A DNA stretch of 64,000 nucleotides from Roseiflexus castenholzii DSM 13941. GTDB lineage: Bacteria > Chloroflexota > Chloroflexia > Chloroflexales > Roseiflexaceae. Made by a program: the position numbers and the translations under genes. Shown in pieces: positions 50,736 through 58,946 of the stretch. Numbering within the stretch: the stretch's first letter is position 1; the number at the start of each line of letters is the position of its first letter. The stretch is from positions 1,240,001-1,304,000 of the forward strand of contig NC_009767.1 of assembly GCF_000017805.1 (NCBI RefSeq), given 5' to 3'. The notes under the pieces were generated by a model. It worked only from the letters and a program-made list of their open reading frames with translations. It was not told the origin of the DNA and ran no database searches.

Positions 50736-50876
50736 ACCAATGACCGGTGACCATCCGGCATGGTCACCCCGAGCCGCGCGAGGGGTCGTGCGCGACCCGC
50801 GCCGATTCCGCGCTGCGTTTACCCTGAGCGAAGCGAAGGGCTCGGAATGACACGCATGCGGCATCGTCAATCGTCA
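50734..50876 (-). repeat. MITE-like repeat, copy 6, right end truncated
   Basis: ATACCAATGACC is intact at the left. At the right the family sequence stops at CAATCGTCA and continues as endonuclease remnant instead of TTGGTAT. It sits exactly at the junction between the methylase and XamI-like remnants. Confidence 0.88.
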
Positions 50877-51396
50877 AACGATCGCCGCAGCACGATCGCG
50901 TTCCTAATTCGTTGGATTTGCACCGCTTTTCAGCCAGGGAAAAATATCTCGATCAAGCGACTTGATGAGTATATTGCATAGCTTTGTCAAATCTCCATCG
51001 AGAAGCGCAGGCGCCATTCTAGCCGGAGGTTTCCCTCTTTACCATAGTGTTGATGAGATTTTTACTAACGCCTGCCAGACCGATCAATCGGTCTGCCGCA
51101 AGCGGCGGTGCAGTGCACATCCGCAGAGTCGAAAGTGCTTCAGGGTTTTGCTTCAACAGATCAAGTTGCACAAGTCATTGATTGCCCGAAATGTCTTCTC
51201 AACCTGTTCGACCGTCGCTGCGCGCGCGTTTCGGAAGGTTTCGGGAGCAAAATCGATAGATAAACCACCGATTAAGATAATCCACCGAAGCGGCAATATC
51301 CTGCTTCCAGAGATGGGGTTTATCGGCGTTAATCATTCGTGACCGGAGTACGACACCGACCAAAACCACGTCGGCGATGATTCGGTCGTAGCACAT
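50876..51396 (-). pseudogene. Frameshifted XamI-family restriction endonuclease remnant
   Basis: Reading the minus strand through several frames gives, in order: MINADKPHLWKQDIAASVDYLNRWF; DFAPETFRNARAATVEQVEKTFRAIN; LLKQNPEALSTLRMCTAPPLAADRLIGLAGVSKNLINTM; MAPALLDGDLTKLCN and SLDRDIFPWLKSGANPTN; stop; ERDRAAAIV. This agrees with what I recall of XamI-type endonucleases (lWk.DI..SVd.YN.WF..FaP..fR..R...t..v). At least three frameshifts and an in-frame stop; the 3' part is lost at the MITE boundary. Segments are each at most 40 residues and were spliced by eye. Confidence 0.65.
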
Positions 51397-51497
51397 ATGA
51401 TGCAGGCTGTCAAATACCGCGCTTTAGGGAGCGATCAGGAGGTGATCAGCGCTCATGGTAAAATCTCAGGCGACGTGGTTGCCGGTGGAGGCAACGA

Positions 51498-52055
51498 TTA
51501 CAGCGCGAGGCGCCGCGCGAGCGATTGCAACCCGCGATGTTGCAACGCCTTCACCGCACCCTCGGAACGACCGAGACGCTGCGCCACTTCCTGGATCGGG
51601 AGATCGACCATGAAGCGCAGGTAGAGCACCTGCCGCTGATCGTCGGTGAGATCGCACAGGTGACGCCGCAGTTCTTCGTGGTCGAGGCGCATCACAACTT
51701 CGTGATCGGGTCCCTCACAGGCGCCGCCCCAACTCTCCAATGGAACGGTTTGCCGCAGACGACGGCGGCGGATCACATCGACGGTGCGATCGCGCGCAAT
51801 GCGGTAGAGCCAGGCGGAGAGGGGCCAGCCACGATCCTCGTAGCGGTCGAGACCTTCGAATGCGCGCAGAAAGACTTCTGCCCGAAGATCCTCGGCAAGA
51901 TCGGGATCGCCGATCCGAAAATAGATGTACCGGTAGAGCGGTTGAGCATAGCGATCATAAATCTGGGCAAACGCCGCATGGTCGCCGTCTTGCGCCCGTT
52001 TGATCAGGTCGCTGTCGGAGAGCGGGAAGTCGGAATCTGCGGGAGAAGCATCCAT
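51498..52055 (-). CDS. ECF-type RNA polymerase sigma factor
   Basis: 185 residues. Region 2: FAQIYDRYAQPLYRYIYFRIGDPDLAEDLRAEVFLRAF and WLYRIARDRTVDVIRRRR. Region 4: LTDDQRQVLYLRFMVDLPIQEVAQRLGRSEGAVKALQHRGLQSLARRL. Spacer of about 50 residues, as in sigma-24-like proteins. The usual anti-sigma gene is not downstream; the defence-gene graveyard begins about 100 bp past the stop, so a partner may have been lost or lies elsewhere. Divergent from pcm. Confidence 0.9.
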   Translation of the reverse strand: MDASPADSDFPLSDSDLIKRAQDGDHAAFAQIYDRYAQPLYRYIYFRIGDPDLAEDLRAEVFLRAFEGLDRYEDRGWPLSAWLYRIARDRTVDVIRRRRLRQTVPLESWGGACEGPDHEVVMRLDHEELRRHLCDLTDDQRQVLYLRFMVDLPIQEVAQRLGRSEGAVKALQHRGLQSLARRLAL

Positions 52056-52170
52056 ACGAGTGTTTCCTGCCTATTGCGCGTCGCTGCGCGTCTCCTCGTC
52101 ATCGGTTTGAGTGTAGCAGGAGGGCGCTACCAATGCGTAACCAGCGTAACCTTAAGCCGGTGAAAGCGGG

Positions 52171-52176
52171 TATAAT
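52171..52176 (+). promoter_or_regulatory. -10 box upstream of pcm
   Basis: TATAAT 24 bases before the pcm ATG; no clear -35 in the preceding 20 bases. GGAG lies at a normal distance from the start. Confidence 0.45.
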
Positions 52177-52199
52177 AAGGATCGAAAGGAGCGGCAGCC

Positions 52200-52856
52200 A
52201 TGGATTTCACAAACGAGCGCCGCGCCATGATCGATCTCCTGATTCGACGTGGCATCAGCGATCAGCGCGTGCTGGACGCAATGGCGCAGACGCCGCGTCA
52301 TGTGTTTGTTCCGGCGCACGAACGGTCGCACGCCTACAGCGATCAGGCATTGCCGATTGGCGAAGGGCAGACCATTTCGCAACCGTATATGGTTGCGCTG
52401 ATGATCGAAGCACTCCAACTGGCGCCAACTGATCGCGTCCTCGAAATCGGCGCCGGTTCTGGATACGCTGCCGCGGTGCTCAGCCGGATCGTAGCGAAGG
52501 TTCATACCATTGAATGCCGTGAAGCGCTGGCTGCCAGTGCCGCTGCGCTGCTCCGCACCCTTGGCTACGACAATGTCACCGTCCATGTCGGTGATGGCAC
52601 GCAGGGGTTGCCGGACTACGCGCCCTTCGATGCCATTCTGGTGTCGGCGGCATCACCCTGGGTGCCGGCGCCACTGCGTGAGCAGCTGGCATCCTCCGGG
52701 CGGTTGGTGATTCCGGTCGGCGGAAGGCAGGCGCAGATTCTGTTGCGGTTGCGTCGCACAGGCGATACCCTGCGCACCGAGCGGCTGTGTGATGTGCGCT
52801 TCGTTCCGTTGATCGGCGGGCATGCCTGGACGACTGAACACTACCCGGAACGCTGA
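52200..52856 (+). CDS. pcm: Protein-L-isoaspartate O-methyltransferase
   Basis: 218 residues. Repairs damaged proteins by methylating isoaspartyl residues with SAM. Landmarks: PRHVFVPAHERSHAYSDQALPIGEGQTISQPYMVA, motif I VLEIGAGSGYAAAVLS, post-I HTIEC, VHVGDGTQGL and FDAILVSAASPWVPAPLREQL. Length and order are those of the family. First of three closely spaced genes with an M50 protease and tpiA (16- and 10-bp gaps), probably one transcript. Confidence 0.95.
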   Translation: MDFTNERRAMIDLLIRRGISDQRVLDAMAQTPRHVFVPAHERSHAYSDQALPIGEGQTISQPYMVALMIEALQLAPTDRVLEIGAGSGYAAAVLSRIVAKVHTIECREALAASAAALLRTLGYDNVTVHVGDGTQGLPDYAPFDAILVSAASPWVPAPLREQLASSGRLVIPVGGRQAQILLRLRRTGDTLRTERLCDVRFVPLIGGHAWTTEHYPER

Positions 52857-52872
52857 ACTGGATGGAGTTGTT

Positions 52873-53547
52873 ATGTTTTCGACGCCTGATGAGGGCATTT
52901 TTGCGGGGCGAAGCAACGACACCGTTGAGTTATTCAAAGCCTGGGCTGGCACTACCATCGCCTACGCCGTCTTTCAAACCGGCGCGACAAACCTGGCAAG
53001 CAGCCGGTTTTTGACGAATCTCTTCATTGCAGCCGTGGTGTGTGGTTTGGGGTTCGTGCTCCACGAACTGGCGCACCGTATCGTTGCGCGGCGATTCGGC
53101 GCACAGGCGCACTTTGTTGCAAATGTGCAGATGCTGGCGATCTCGATTGTCGTCGCGTTCCTCCCCCTTGGTCTCTTCTTCGCTGCTCCCGGCGCCGTCT
53201 GGCATCGCGGCTACCTGACGCCGCGCCAGAGCGGGTTGATCGCCCTGGCGGGACCGGCGACCAACATGGCGCTTGCAGGAGTGTTTCTCGTTGCGGCGCC
53301 GGTTGCGTTCCTCGCCGGTCTGCGCGATACCTGGATCGTGCAACTGTTCTATACCGGCGTTGCCCTGAATGCCTGGCTTGGGTTGTTCAATATGATCCCC
53401 GCCGGACCATTCGATGGCGCCAAAGTGCTTGCCTGGAACTCCGTTGTGTTTGGCGTTACGGTAGCCATTGGCATCCTGCTGGCATTTGTGCTTCCTGGCA
53501 ATCTCCTGAATATCTGGCTCTTTGTCCTGAGGCTGTTTGGCGGTTAG
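52873..53547 (+). CDS. M50-family site-2-protease-like metalloprotease
   Basis: 224 residues, about six transmembrane helices. HELAH (zinc site HExxH) lies in helix two, and NMIPAGPFDGAKV near residue 180 provides the third zinc ligand region (NxxPxxxxDG). The short form without PDZ domain is common in archaea and Chloroflexota and often of unknown substrate; cleavage of a membrane-anchored regulator is the family theme. GGAG before the ATG. No partner regulator evident nearby, though the ECF sigma factor is 0.8 kb away on the other strand. Confidence 0.88.
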   Translation: MFSTPDEGIFAGRSNDTVELFKAWAGTTIAYAVFQTGATNLASSRFLTNLFIAAVVCGLGFVLHELAHRIVARRFGAQAHFVANVQMLAISIVVAFLPLGLFFAAPGAVWHRGYLTPRQSGLIALAGPATNMALAGVFLVAAPVAFLAGLRDTWIVQLFYTGVALNAWLGLFNMIPAGPFDGAKVLAWNSVVFGVTVAIGILLAFVLPGNLLNIWLFVLRLFGG

Positions 53548-53557
53548 AGGAGGTTTC

Positions 53558-54322
53558 ATGCGAACGCCACTTCTCGCAGGCAACTGGAAGATGTACAAAA
53601 CCACCGGTGAGGCGCGCGAACTCGTCGAAGGGCTGCTCCACGGGCTTGGCGACGTCGGTGACCGCAAGGTGCTGGTCTGCCCGCCATTCACGGCGCTGCA
53701 AACGGTGCATGATCTGGTGCAGGGTACACCCATCGCATTGGGAGCACAGGATGTCTACATCGAGCCGCAGGGGGCGTTTACCGGCGCCATTTCTCCGGTG
53801 ATGCTGCGCGACCTGGGGTGCGCCTATGTGATTGTCGGACATAGTGAACGCCGCGCCATTTTCGGCGAAGGGGACGAATTGATCGGCAAGAAGGTGCGCG
53901 CGGCGCTGGCGCACGATCTCACGCCGATCCTGTGCGTCGGCGAGACCAAGCCACAACGCGACGCCGGGCATGCGGAAACTGTCGTCGTTGCGCAGGTGCG
54001 CGCCGCGCTCACCGGCATGACGCCGGAGCAGATCGGTCGCATTGTCATCGCATATGAGCCGGTGTGGGCAATCGGCACCGGCGATACCGCCACTCCGGCC
54101 GACGCGCAGGCAATGCACGAAACGATCCGGCGGATCCTTGGCGATATGGCGGGTTCCGACACGGCGGCGACGATCAATATTCTGTACGGCGGCAGTGTCA
54201 AACCGGACAATATCGACGATCTGATGGCACAACCCGACATCGACGGGGCGCTGGTTGGGGGCGCATCGCTCAAGGCGGACAGTTTCCTGCGCATTGTCCA
54301 TTTCCTTTCACCGCAGGAGTAA
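53558..54322 (+). CDS. tpiA: Triosephosphate isomerase
   Basis: 254 residues. Interconverts dihydroxyacetone phosphate and glyceraldehyde 3-phosphate. Lys11 in AGNWKMYK, catalytic His in VIVGHSERR, Glu in YEPVWAIGTG, and phosphate loop LYGGSVKPDN with LVGGASLKAD. GGAGG upstream of ATG 53558. The final TAA shares its last base with the start of a MITE copy. Confidence 0.97.
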   Translation: MRTPLLAGNWKMYKTTGEARELVEGLLHGLGDVGDRKVLVCPPFTALQTVHDLVQGTPIALGAQDVYIEPQGAFTGAISPVMLRDLGCAYVIVGHSERRAIFGEGDELIGKKVRAALAHDLTPILCVGETKPQRDAGHAETVVVAQVRAALTGMTPEQIGRIVIAYEPVWAIGTGDTATPADAQAMHETIRRILGDMAGSDTAATINILYGGSVKPDNIDDLMAQPDIDGALVGGASLKADSFLRIVHFLSPQE

Positions 54323-54518
54323 TACCGATTACGATTGACGATGCCGCATGCGTGTCATTCCGAGCCCTTCGCTTCGCTCAGGGTAAACGCAGCGACTTGT
54401 CATTCCGAGCCCTTCGCTTCGCTCAGGGTAAACGCAGCGCGGAATCGGCGCGGGTCGCGCACGACCCCTCGCGCGGCTCGGGGTGACCATGCCGGATGGT
54501 CACAGGTCATTGGTATAA
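54322..54518 (+). repeat. MITE-like repeat, copy 7
   Basis: ATACCGATTACG at the left and GTCATTGGTAT at the right. The core CATTCCGAGCCCTTCGCTTC is present twice in tandem. It begins inside the tpiA stop codon, and the cas7 remnant follows at once. Confidence 0.9.
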
Positions 54519-54892
54519 GGCGCGAGGAGGTCAAGGCGGTTGGTGATCGCTGCACCTTGCAGATTGTGCCTTGAACGCGGGACAACGCCGGACCGCCAGG
54601 ACCGGCGTATTCCTTCTTTCCCTCGCAGGAAGACCGGGCGCTGTTCTGGGAGGCGCTCATCAGCATGTTCGAACATGACCGCTCGGCGGCGCGCGGCAAG
54701 ATGGCAACCCGCAAACTGTTCGTTTTCAAACGCGAAAGCGACCTGGACGACGCTCCTGTCCACAATCTGTTTGAGTTGATCGCAGTGCAGCGCAAACCTG
54801 AAGCCAATCCCCCACGCAATTTCAGCGATTACGAAGTGACGGTAGACAAGGCGGGTGTTCCGCAAGGCATGACACTGATAGAGAAACGATAG
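54519..54892 (+). pseudogene. C-terminal remnant of type I-C cas7 (csd2)
   Basis: The frame from about 54600 reads QEDRALFWEALISMFEHDRSAARG, then KLFVFKRESDLDDAPVHNLFELI and FSDYEVTVDKAGVPQGMTLIEKR to a stop. This is the characteristic end of Csd2/Cas7 of type I-C Cascade (W.aL..MFEhDrSAaRGeM..r.L.vFkh...lgnapah.LF ... F.dYeV.vd...p.gv.l). An in-frame stop lies before this part, and the N-terminal two thirds are missing beyond the MITE. No other cas gene or CRISPR array was found. Confidence 0.72.
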
Positions 54893-55420
54893 GAATCAAC
54901 TGTCATTGCGAGCGAAGCGACGCAATCTCCGGTGTCATGGCCGTCGGAGCGGTGTGGGTGCACGAACGCGCGTAGGCTGCACAGCGGCAGCGACGCACTC
55001 TCCGGTGTCATAGCCGCCGGAGCGGTGTGGGTGCATGAATGCGCGTAGGCTGCACAGCGGCAGCGACGCACTCTCGATGGTCATGGATACCTTGTGTAAG
55101 CGAGGGGATTGCTTCGTCGCTCCGCGCCTCGCAACGACACGATGCCCCACGAGTACACGCCCAACGCATCACGGGATGTGCGACTCTCCCCATGCCAGCA
55201 CCGGCGCAGCGCGTTCGATTGCCTTGCGAGCCTGATGTGACCGGCTCTCATTGTGTAAGCGAGGGGATTGCTTCATCTCCGCTGGTTGAGATGTTCACGT
55301 CCTGCGCTTTGAGCAGATCGAGCAAAACTTCAATTCTCCAAGCGTTTGCCCATTGTCTTTCTGCGAGCCGGGCGCCGGGAGCGATGCCAGAACACGATTG
55401 GCGAAGTGGTGGGCGTCACA
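54893..55420. repeat. 73-bp tandem repeat within an inverted-end element
   Basis: 54911-55077 holds just over two units of period 73 (GGTGTCATGGCCG at 54931 and GGTGTCATAGCCG at 55004). Left edge TGTCATTGCGAGCGAAGCGA resembles the inverse of GCTCCGCGCCTCGCAACGACA near 55120-55140, suggesting a second type of mobile-looking element. TGTAAGCGAGGGGATTGCTTC occurs at about 55096 and 55254. No gene in this stretch. Confidence 0.6.
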
Positions 55421-55804
55421 TCAGGCGCTGGAAGTCACATCTCCTAGATCGTTTGCAAGCCGCCGCAGCAGTGAGAGCGGAACCGGCTTGGTCAAAAAGT
55501 GATCGACCCCCAGTTGCCGGGCTGCTTCCTGTAACTCCGGCGAATAGTATGCCGTAATAAGAATGATGCGAGTGGGAAGAGCGCGCTGGCGCACATGCGC
55601 AACCAGCGCCAGCCCGTTTGCCGACGGCATATTATAATCGGTGATGATCAGATCAGCAGTATGGTGATTGAGCCATTCCAGCGCCTCCGCTACTGACGCA
55701 GCCGAAGCAATCTCGCGCTCATCGTTGGTGCGCAACGCCTGAGTGAGCATGAGTCGCTGATTGGCTTCATCATCGACAATGAGAATGGTGTGTTGCGCCA
55801 TCAT
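55421..55804 (-). CDS. Stand-alone receiver-domain response regulator
   Basis: 127 residues, only a CheY-like domain: ILIVDDE (acidic pocket), phospho-acceptor Asp in LIITDYNMP, Thr in ILITAYY and Lys in FLTKPV. No output domain, so it must act through protein contacts. No cognate kinase adjacent. Start ATG 55804 or the ATG three bases later. Confidence 0.88.
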   Translation of the reverse strand: MMAQHTILIVDDEANQRLMLTQALRTNDEREIASAASVAEALEWLNHHTADLIITDYNMPSANGLALVAHVRQRALPTRIILITAYYSPELQEAARQLGVDHFLTKPVPLSLLRRLANDLGDVTSSA

Positions 55805-55921
55805 GAATGCCTGCTCGTCGCTGGTGCGGCAGCGCCGCCTGTCCGTGATGAATCATACCCGCTTCATGGCAAGTCGTGGCACACAAGATGTGATCGAAAT
55901 GTTGGCGTATCTGTAACAGAT

Positions 55922-56073
55922 AATGCCAATGACCTGTACACATCCGGCATGGTCACCCCGAGCAGCGCGAGAGGTCATGCGCGACCCGTTCAGATTCCTC
56001 GCTGCGTTTACCCTGAGCGAAGCGAAGGGCTCGGAATGACACGCATGCGGCATCGTCAAGCGTCATTGGTATA
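55922..56073 (-). repeat. MITE-like repeat, copy 8
   Basis: Left end ATGCCAATGACC (one change from the family), right end CGTCATTGGTATA. About 150 bp, reverse orientation. Confidence 0.88.
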
Positions 56074-56346
56074 ACCGGTCAGGCGCAACTTCTTGCCGAT
56101 TCATTCGTTGTATACTGTGAAACAAACAATCGACCCGGCGAAAGACGATCACAGTCGCCATGCATGGAGGTTGACAAAGGTTCTCAGTTGCCGCTCATTT
56201 ACCATCCGGTAGGATTTGTGGTACCATGATAGCGCATACTCATAATCATTGAGCGCACGCCTCGAAGCGTACAACATATGTTAATCGACGCGCGCAAGCG
56301 TCACATCCGCGAAGGTCATTTGCGGGCAAAGTGAGGGTTCGACACT
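56074..56346. other. Upstream region of lon
   Basis: 273 bp with no ORF. Contains TTGACA at 56171-56176 and TATACT at about 56111, neither with a well-spaced partner. No CIRCE-type heat-shock palindrome seen. Confidence 0.4.
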
Positions 56347-58707
56347 ATGGGAAAAATGATTGAGACTTCCGATCACGACCTCCCACTCGCTATTCTGGGA
56401 GAACTGGTGATCATGCCGCACATGACGGTGCCGCTGCAGGTGGGGCAGGGGAAGTCGTATCGCGCCATGGAGCAGGCATGGGAGAATGATCATCTTGTTT
56501 TGTTGATTTTTGTATCTGAAAGCGAAATCGAGACGTACAAAAGCAGCCAACCGCAGCAGTTGCCGCCCGTTGGCGTGATTGCGCGTCTTGACGAATTCGT
56601 CAAACTGCCCGACGGAACGGCACGCATCATTCTGGAGGGCATCAGTCGCGCATTGGTGCAGACGATGCTCCAGAGTGAGCCGTTCTATCGGGTGCGCTGC
56701 CACGCGATCAGCGATCCCGAACCCAGGGGCATTGAAATTGAAGCCCTGATGGATTCGGTCAAGCAACAGATTGATGAGTTCGTCGATCACCTCGGTGAAG
56801 TGCCGCAGGATGCGGTTGCCTTTGTCCACCGCATCGACAAACCAGGGCACCTGGCAGACATTGTGACATGGGCGCCGGCCTTTGAGTTCGAGGAACGGCT
56901 CGATATTCTTAACGAACTCGATCCGGTCGAGCGGTTGCGCCGCGCGCATCGCCTGCTTGCCCGGCAACTCGAATTGCTCAAACTGCGCCAGAAGATTCAG
57001 CAGGATACGAAAGAAGTGCTGGACCAGAGCCAGCGCGAGTACTTCCTGCGCGAACAAATGCGAGTCATTCGTCGTGAACTGGGTGAAGACGATGATGTTG
57101 ATGATCCCATCGATGAGTTGAAGCGCAAAATTGCCCAACTCGACGCTCCAGACTATGTCAAAGAGCAGGCGATGCACGAACTCAAGCGTCTGGCGCAGCA
57201 GGGCATGAATAGCCCGGAAGCGGGCGTGATCCGCACCTATCTCGATTGGATCCTGAACCTGCCCTGGGCGGAAGAGGAATTGCCTGAGATTAGCCTGCAC
57301 GAGGCGCAGAAGGTGCTCGACGAGGATCACTACGGTCTTGAGCGGGTCAAGGAGCGTATTCTGGAGTACCTGGCGGTGCGTAAACTGGCGGGGAATCGGA
57401 TGCGTTCGCCTATTCTGTGCTTCGTTGGTCCGCCCGGCGTCGGTAAGACTTCGCTTGGGCGCTCAATCGCGCGGGCGCTGGGGCGCAAGTTCGTGCGCAC
57501 CAGCCTTGGCGGCATTCGCGATGAAGCCGAAATTCGCGGGCACCGTCGTACGTACATCGGCGCGTTGCCGGGACGGATCATCCAGGGCATGAAAACGGCG
57601 AAGTCGCGCTATCCGGTGTATGTGCTCGATGAGATCGATAAGGTCGGCCAGGATTTCCGCGGCGATCCGACCTCGGCGCTGCTGGAAGTGCTCGACCCTG
57701 AGCAGAATAATGCGTTCTCCGATCATTACCTGGAGATTCCGTTCGATCTCTCGCAGGTGGTGTTTATCGCAACTGCCAACCAACTCGATACGATTCCGAA
57801 CCCGCTGCGCGACCGCATGGAAATTATCGAGATCGGCGGGTATACGGAAGACGAGAAACTGGGCATCGCGCAGGGATTCCTGGTGCGCAAGCAGCGTGAG
57901 TTCCACGGGTTGGCGCCGGATCAACTGATTATTACCGACGCCGCAATTATCAAACTGGTGCGTGAATATACGCGTGAGGCGGGTGTGCGCAATCTGGAGC
58001 GCGAGATCGCCAGCCTGTGCCGCAAGACGGCGCGTAAAGTTGCGGCTGCCAGCGATGGCGACCCGGTTGAGTTTCCGATTGTCATTGATGCGCCCGATAT
58101 TCCGAACTACCTGGGACCAGAACGCTATACGTTCGGTCTGGCGGAAGAGAAGGACGAAGTTGGTGTGGCGACCGGCGTCACCTGGTCGCCAACCGGCGGC
58201 GACGTGCTCTCAATCGAGGTGTTGCCGGTGCGTGGCAAGGGTGGGCTTCAACTCACCGGTCAGTTGGGCGAAGTGATGAAAGAGAGCGCTCAGGCGGCAA
58301 TGAGTTATGCGCGGTTCCGCGCTGAACAGCTTGGCGTCGATCCCAGTTACTTCGATGAGCACAACATTCACATCCACGTGCCCGAAGGCGCGGTGCCGAA
58401 GGACGGTCCTTCGGCGGGTATTACCTTGACGACGGCGCTGATTTCGGCGGTGACCGGTAAACCGGTGCGACGGGATGTGGCGATGACCGGTGAGATTACG
58501 CTGCGCGGCAAGGTGCTGCCCATTGGCGGCTTGAAAGAGAAGACGCTGGCGGCGCATCGTGCAGGTATTCGCACGTTCATCCTGCCGAAGGATAATGCGA
58601 AAGATATTGCGGAATTGCCAAAGAAAGTGCGCGAGGAGTTGCAGTTGATCCCGGTCTCGTCGATGGATGAAGTGCTGAAGATCGCACTGGCGCACCAGGG
58701 GTCGTGA
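56347..58707 (+). CDS. lon: ATP-dependent protease Lon
   Basis: 786 residues. N-terminal LON substrate domain (from LPLAILGELVIMPHMTVPLQVG), coiled helical region, AAA+ module with Walker A GPPGVGKT and Walker B YVLDEIDKV, sensor region ATANQLDTIPNPLRDRME, and a C-terminal protease domain with the Ser-Lys dyad Ser689 (PKDGPSAGI) and Lys730 (GGLKEK). Degrades damaged and regulatory proteins in the cytosol. GAGGG precedes the ATG. Single-gene unit followed by a stem-loop. Confidence 0.97.
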   Translation: MGKMIETSDHDLPLAILGELVIMPHMTVPLQVGQGKSYRAMEQAWENDHLVLLIFVSESEIETYKSSQPQQLPPVGVIARLDEFVKLPDGTARIILEGISRALVQTMLQSEPFYRVRCHAISDPEPRGIEIEALMDSVKQQIDEFVDHLGEVPQDAVAFVHRIDKPGHLADIVTWAPAFEFEERLDILNELDPVERLRRAHRLLARQLELLKLRQKIQQDTKEVLDQSQREYFLREQMRVIRRELGEDDDVDDPIDELKRKIAQLDAPDYVKEQAMHELKRLAQQGMNSPEAGVIRTYLDWILNLPWAEEELPEISLHEAQKVLDEDHYGLERVKERILEYLAVRKLAGNRMRSPILCFVGPPGVGKTSLGRSIARALGRKFVRTSLGGIRDEAEIRGHRRTYIGALPGRIIQGMKTAKSRYPVYVLDEIDKVGQDFRGDPTSALLEVLDPEQNNAFSDHYLEIPFDLSQVVFIATANQLDTIPNPLRDRMEIIEIGGYTEDEKLGIAQGFLVRKQREFHGLAPDQLIITDAAIIKLVREYTREAGVRNLEREIASLCRKTARKVAAASDGDPVEFPIVIDAPDIPNYLGPERYTFGLAEEKDEVGVATGVTWSPTGGDVLSIEVLPVRGKGGLQLTGQLGEVMKESAQAAMSYARFRAEQLGVDPSYFDEHNIHIHVPEGAVPKDGPSAGITLTTALISAVTGKPVRRDVAMTGEITLRGKVLPIGGLKEKTLAAHRAGIRTFILPKDNAKDIAELPKKVREELQLIPVSSMDEVLKIALAHQGS

Positions 58708-58733
58708 ACCGGACGCGGACTGTTCTGGCGGGA

Positions 58734-58764
58734 GGCGTTGGCTGAATGTGCCGAAGCCAACGCC
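58734..58764. terminator. Stem-loop downstream of lon
   Basis: GGCGTTGGCT and AGCCAACGCC pair perfectly (10 bp) around an 11-nt loop, 27 bases after the lon stop. Related to the longer stem-loop at 19873-19915. No U run. Confidence 0.5.
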
Positions 58765-58946
58765 CATCGCCGGGGGCAACTGCTGTGAGGGGTGGTAGCG
58801 AAGCCGCGCGGTTGCTCACCAACGAAATCTCTGCACCCAGCAGACTCCTTGCAGCGCCCTTCCGTCATATGGAGAGAACGGCGGTGTCGGAGTGAGACTC
58901 CTGGAATGCGCCACGAATGTTCCGCCTGTCGCCGCCGTCGTTGCGC

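Noticed and set aside
50962..51342. 126-residue plus-strand frame opposite the XamI-like remnant
   Set aside because: No ribosome site and no homology. The opposite strand reads as a recognisable, if broken, endonuclease.
54911..55272. Repeats near the cas7 remnant considered as a CRISPR array
   Set aside because: Two 73-bp units and a 21-bp phrase 158 bp apart do not give the regular short repeat and unique spacer pattern of an array.
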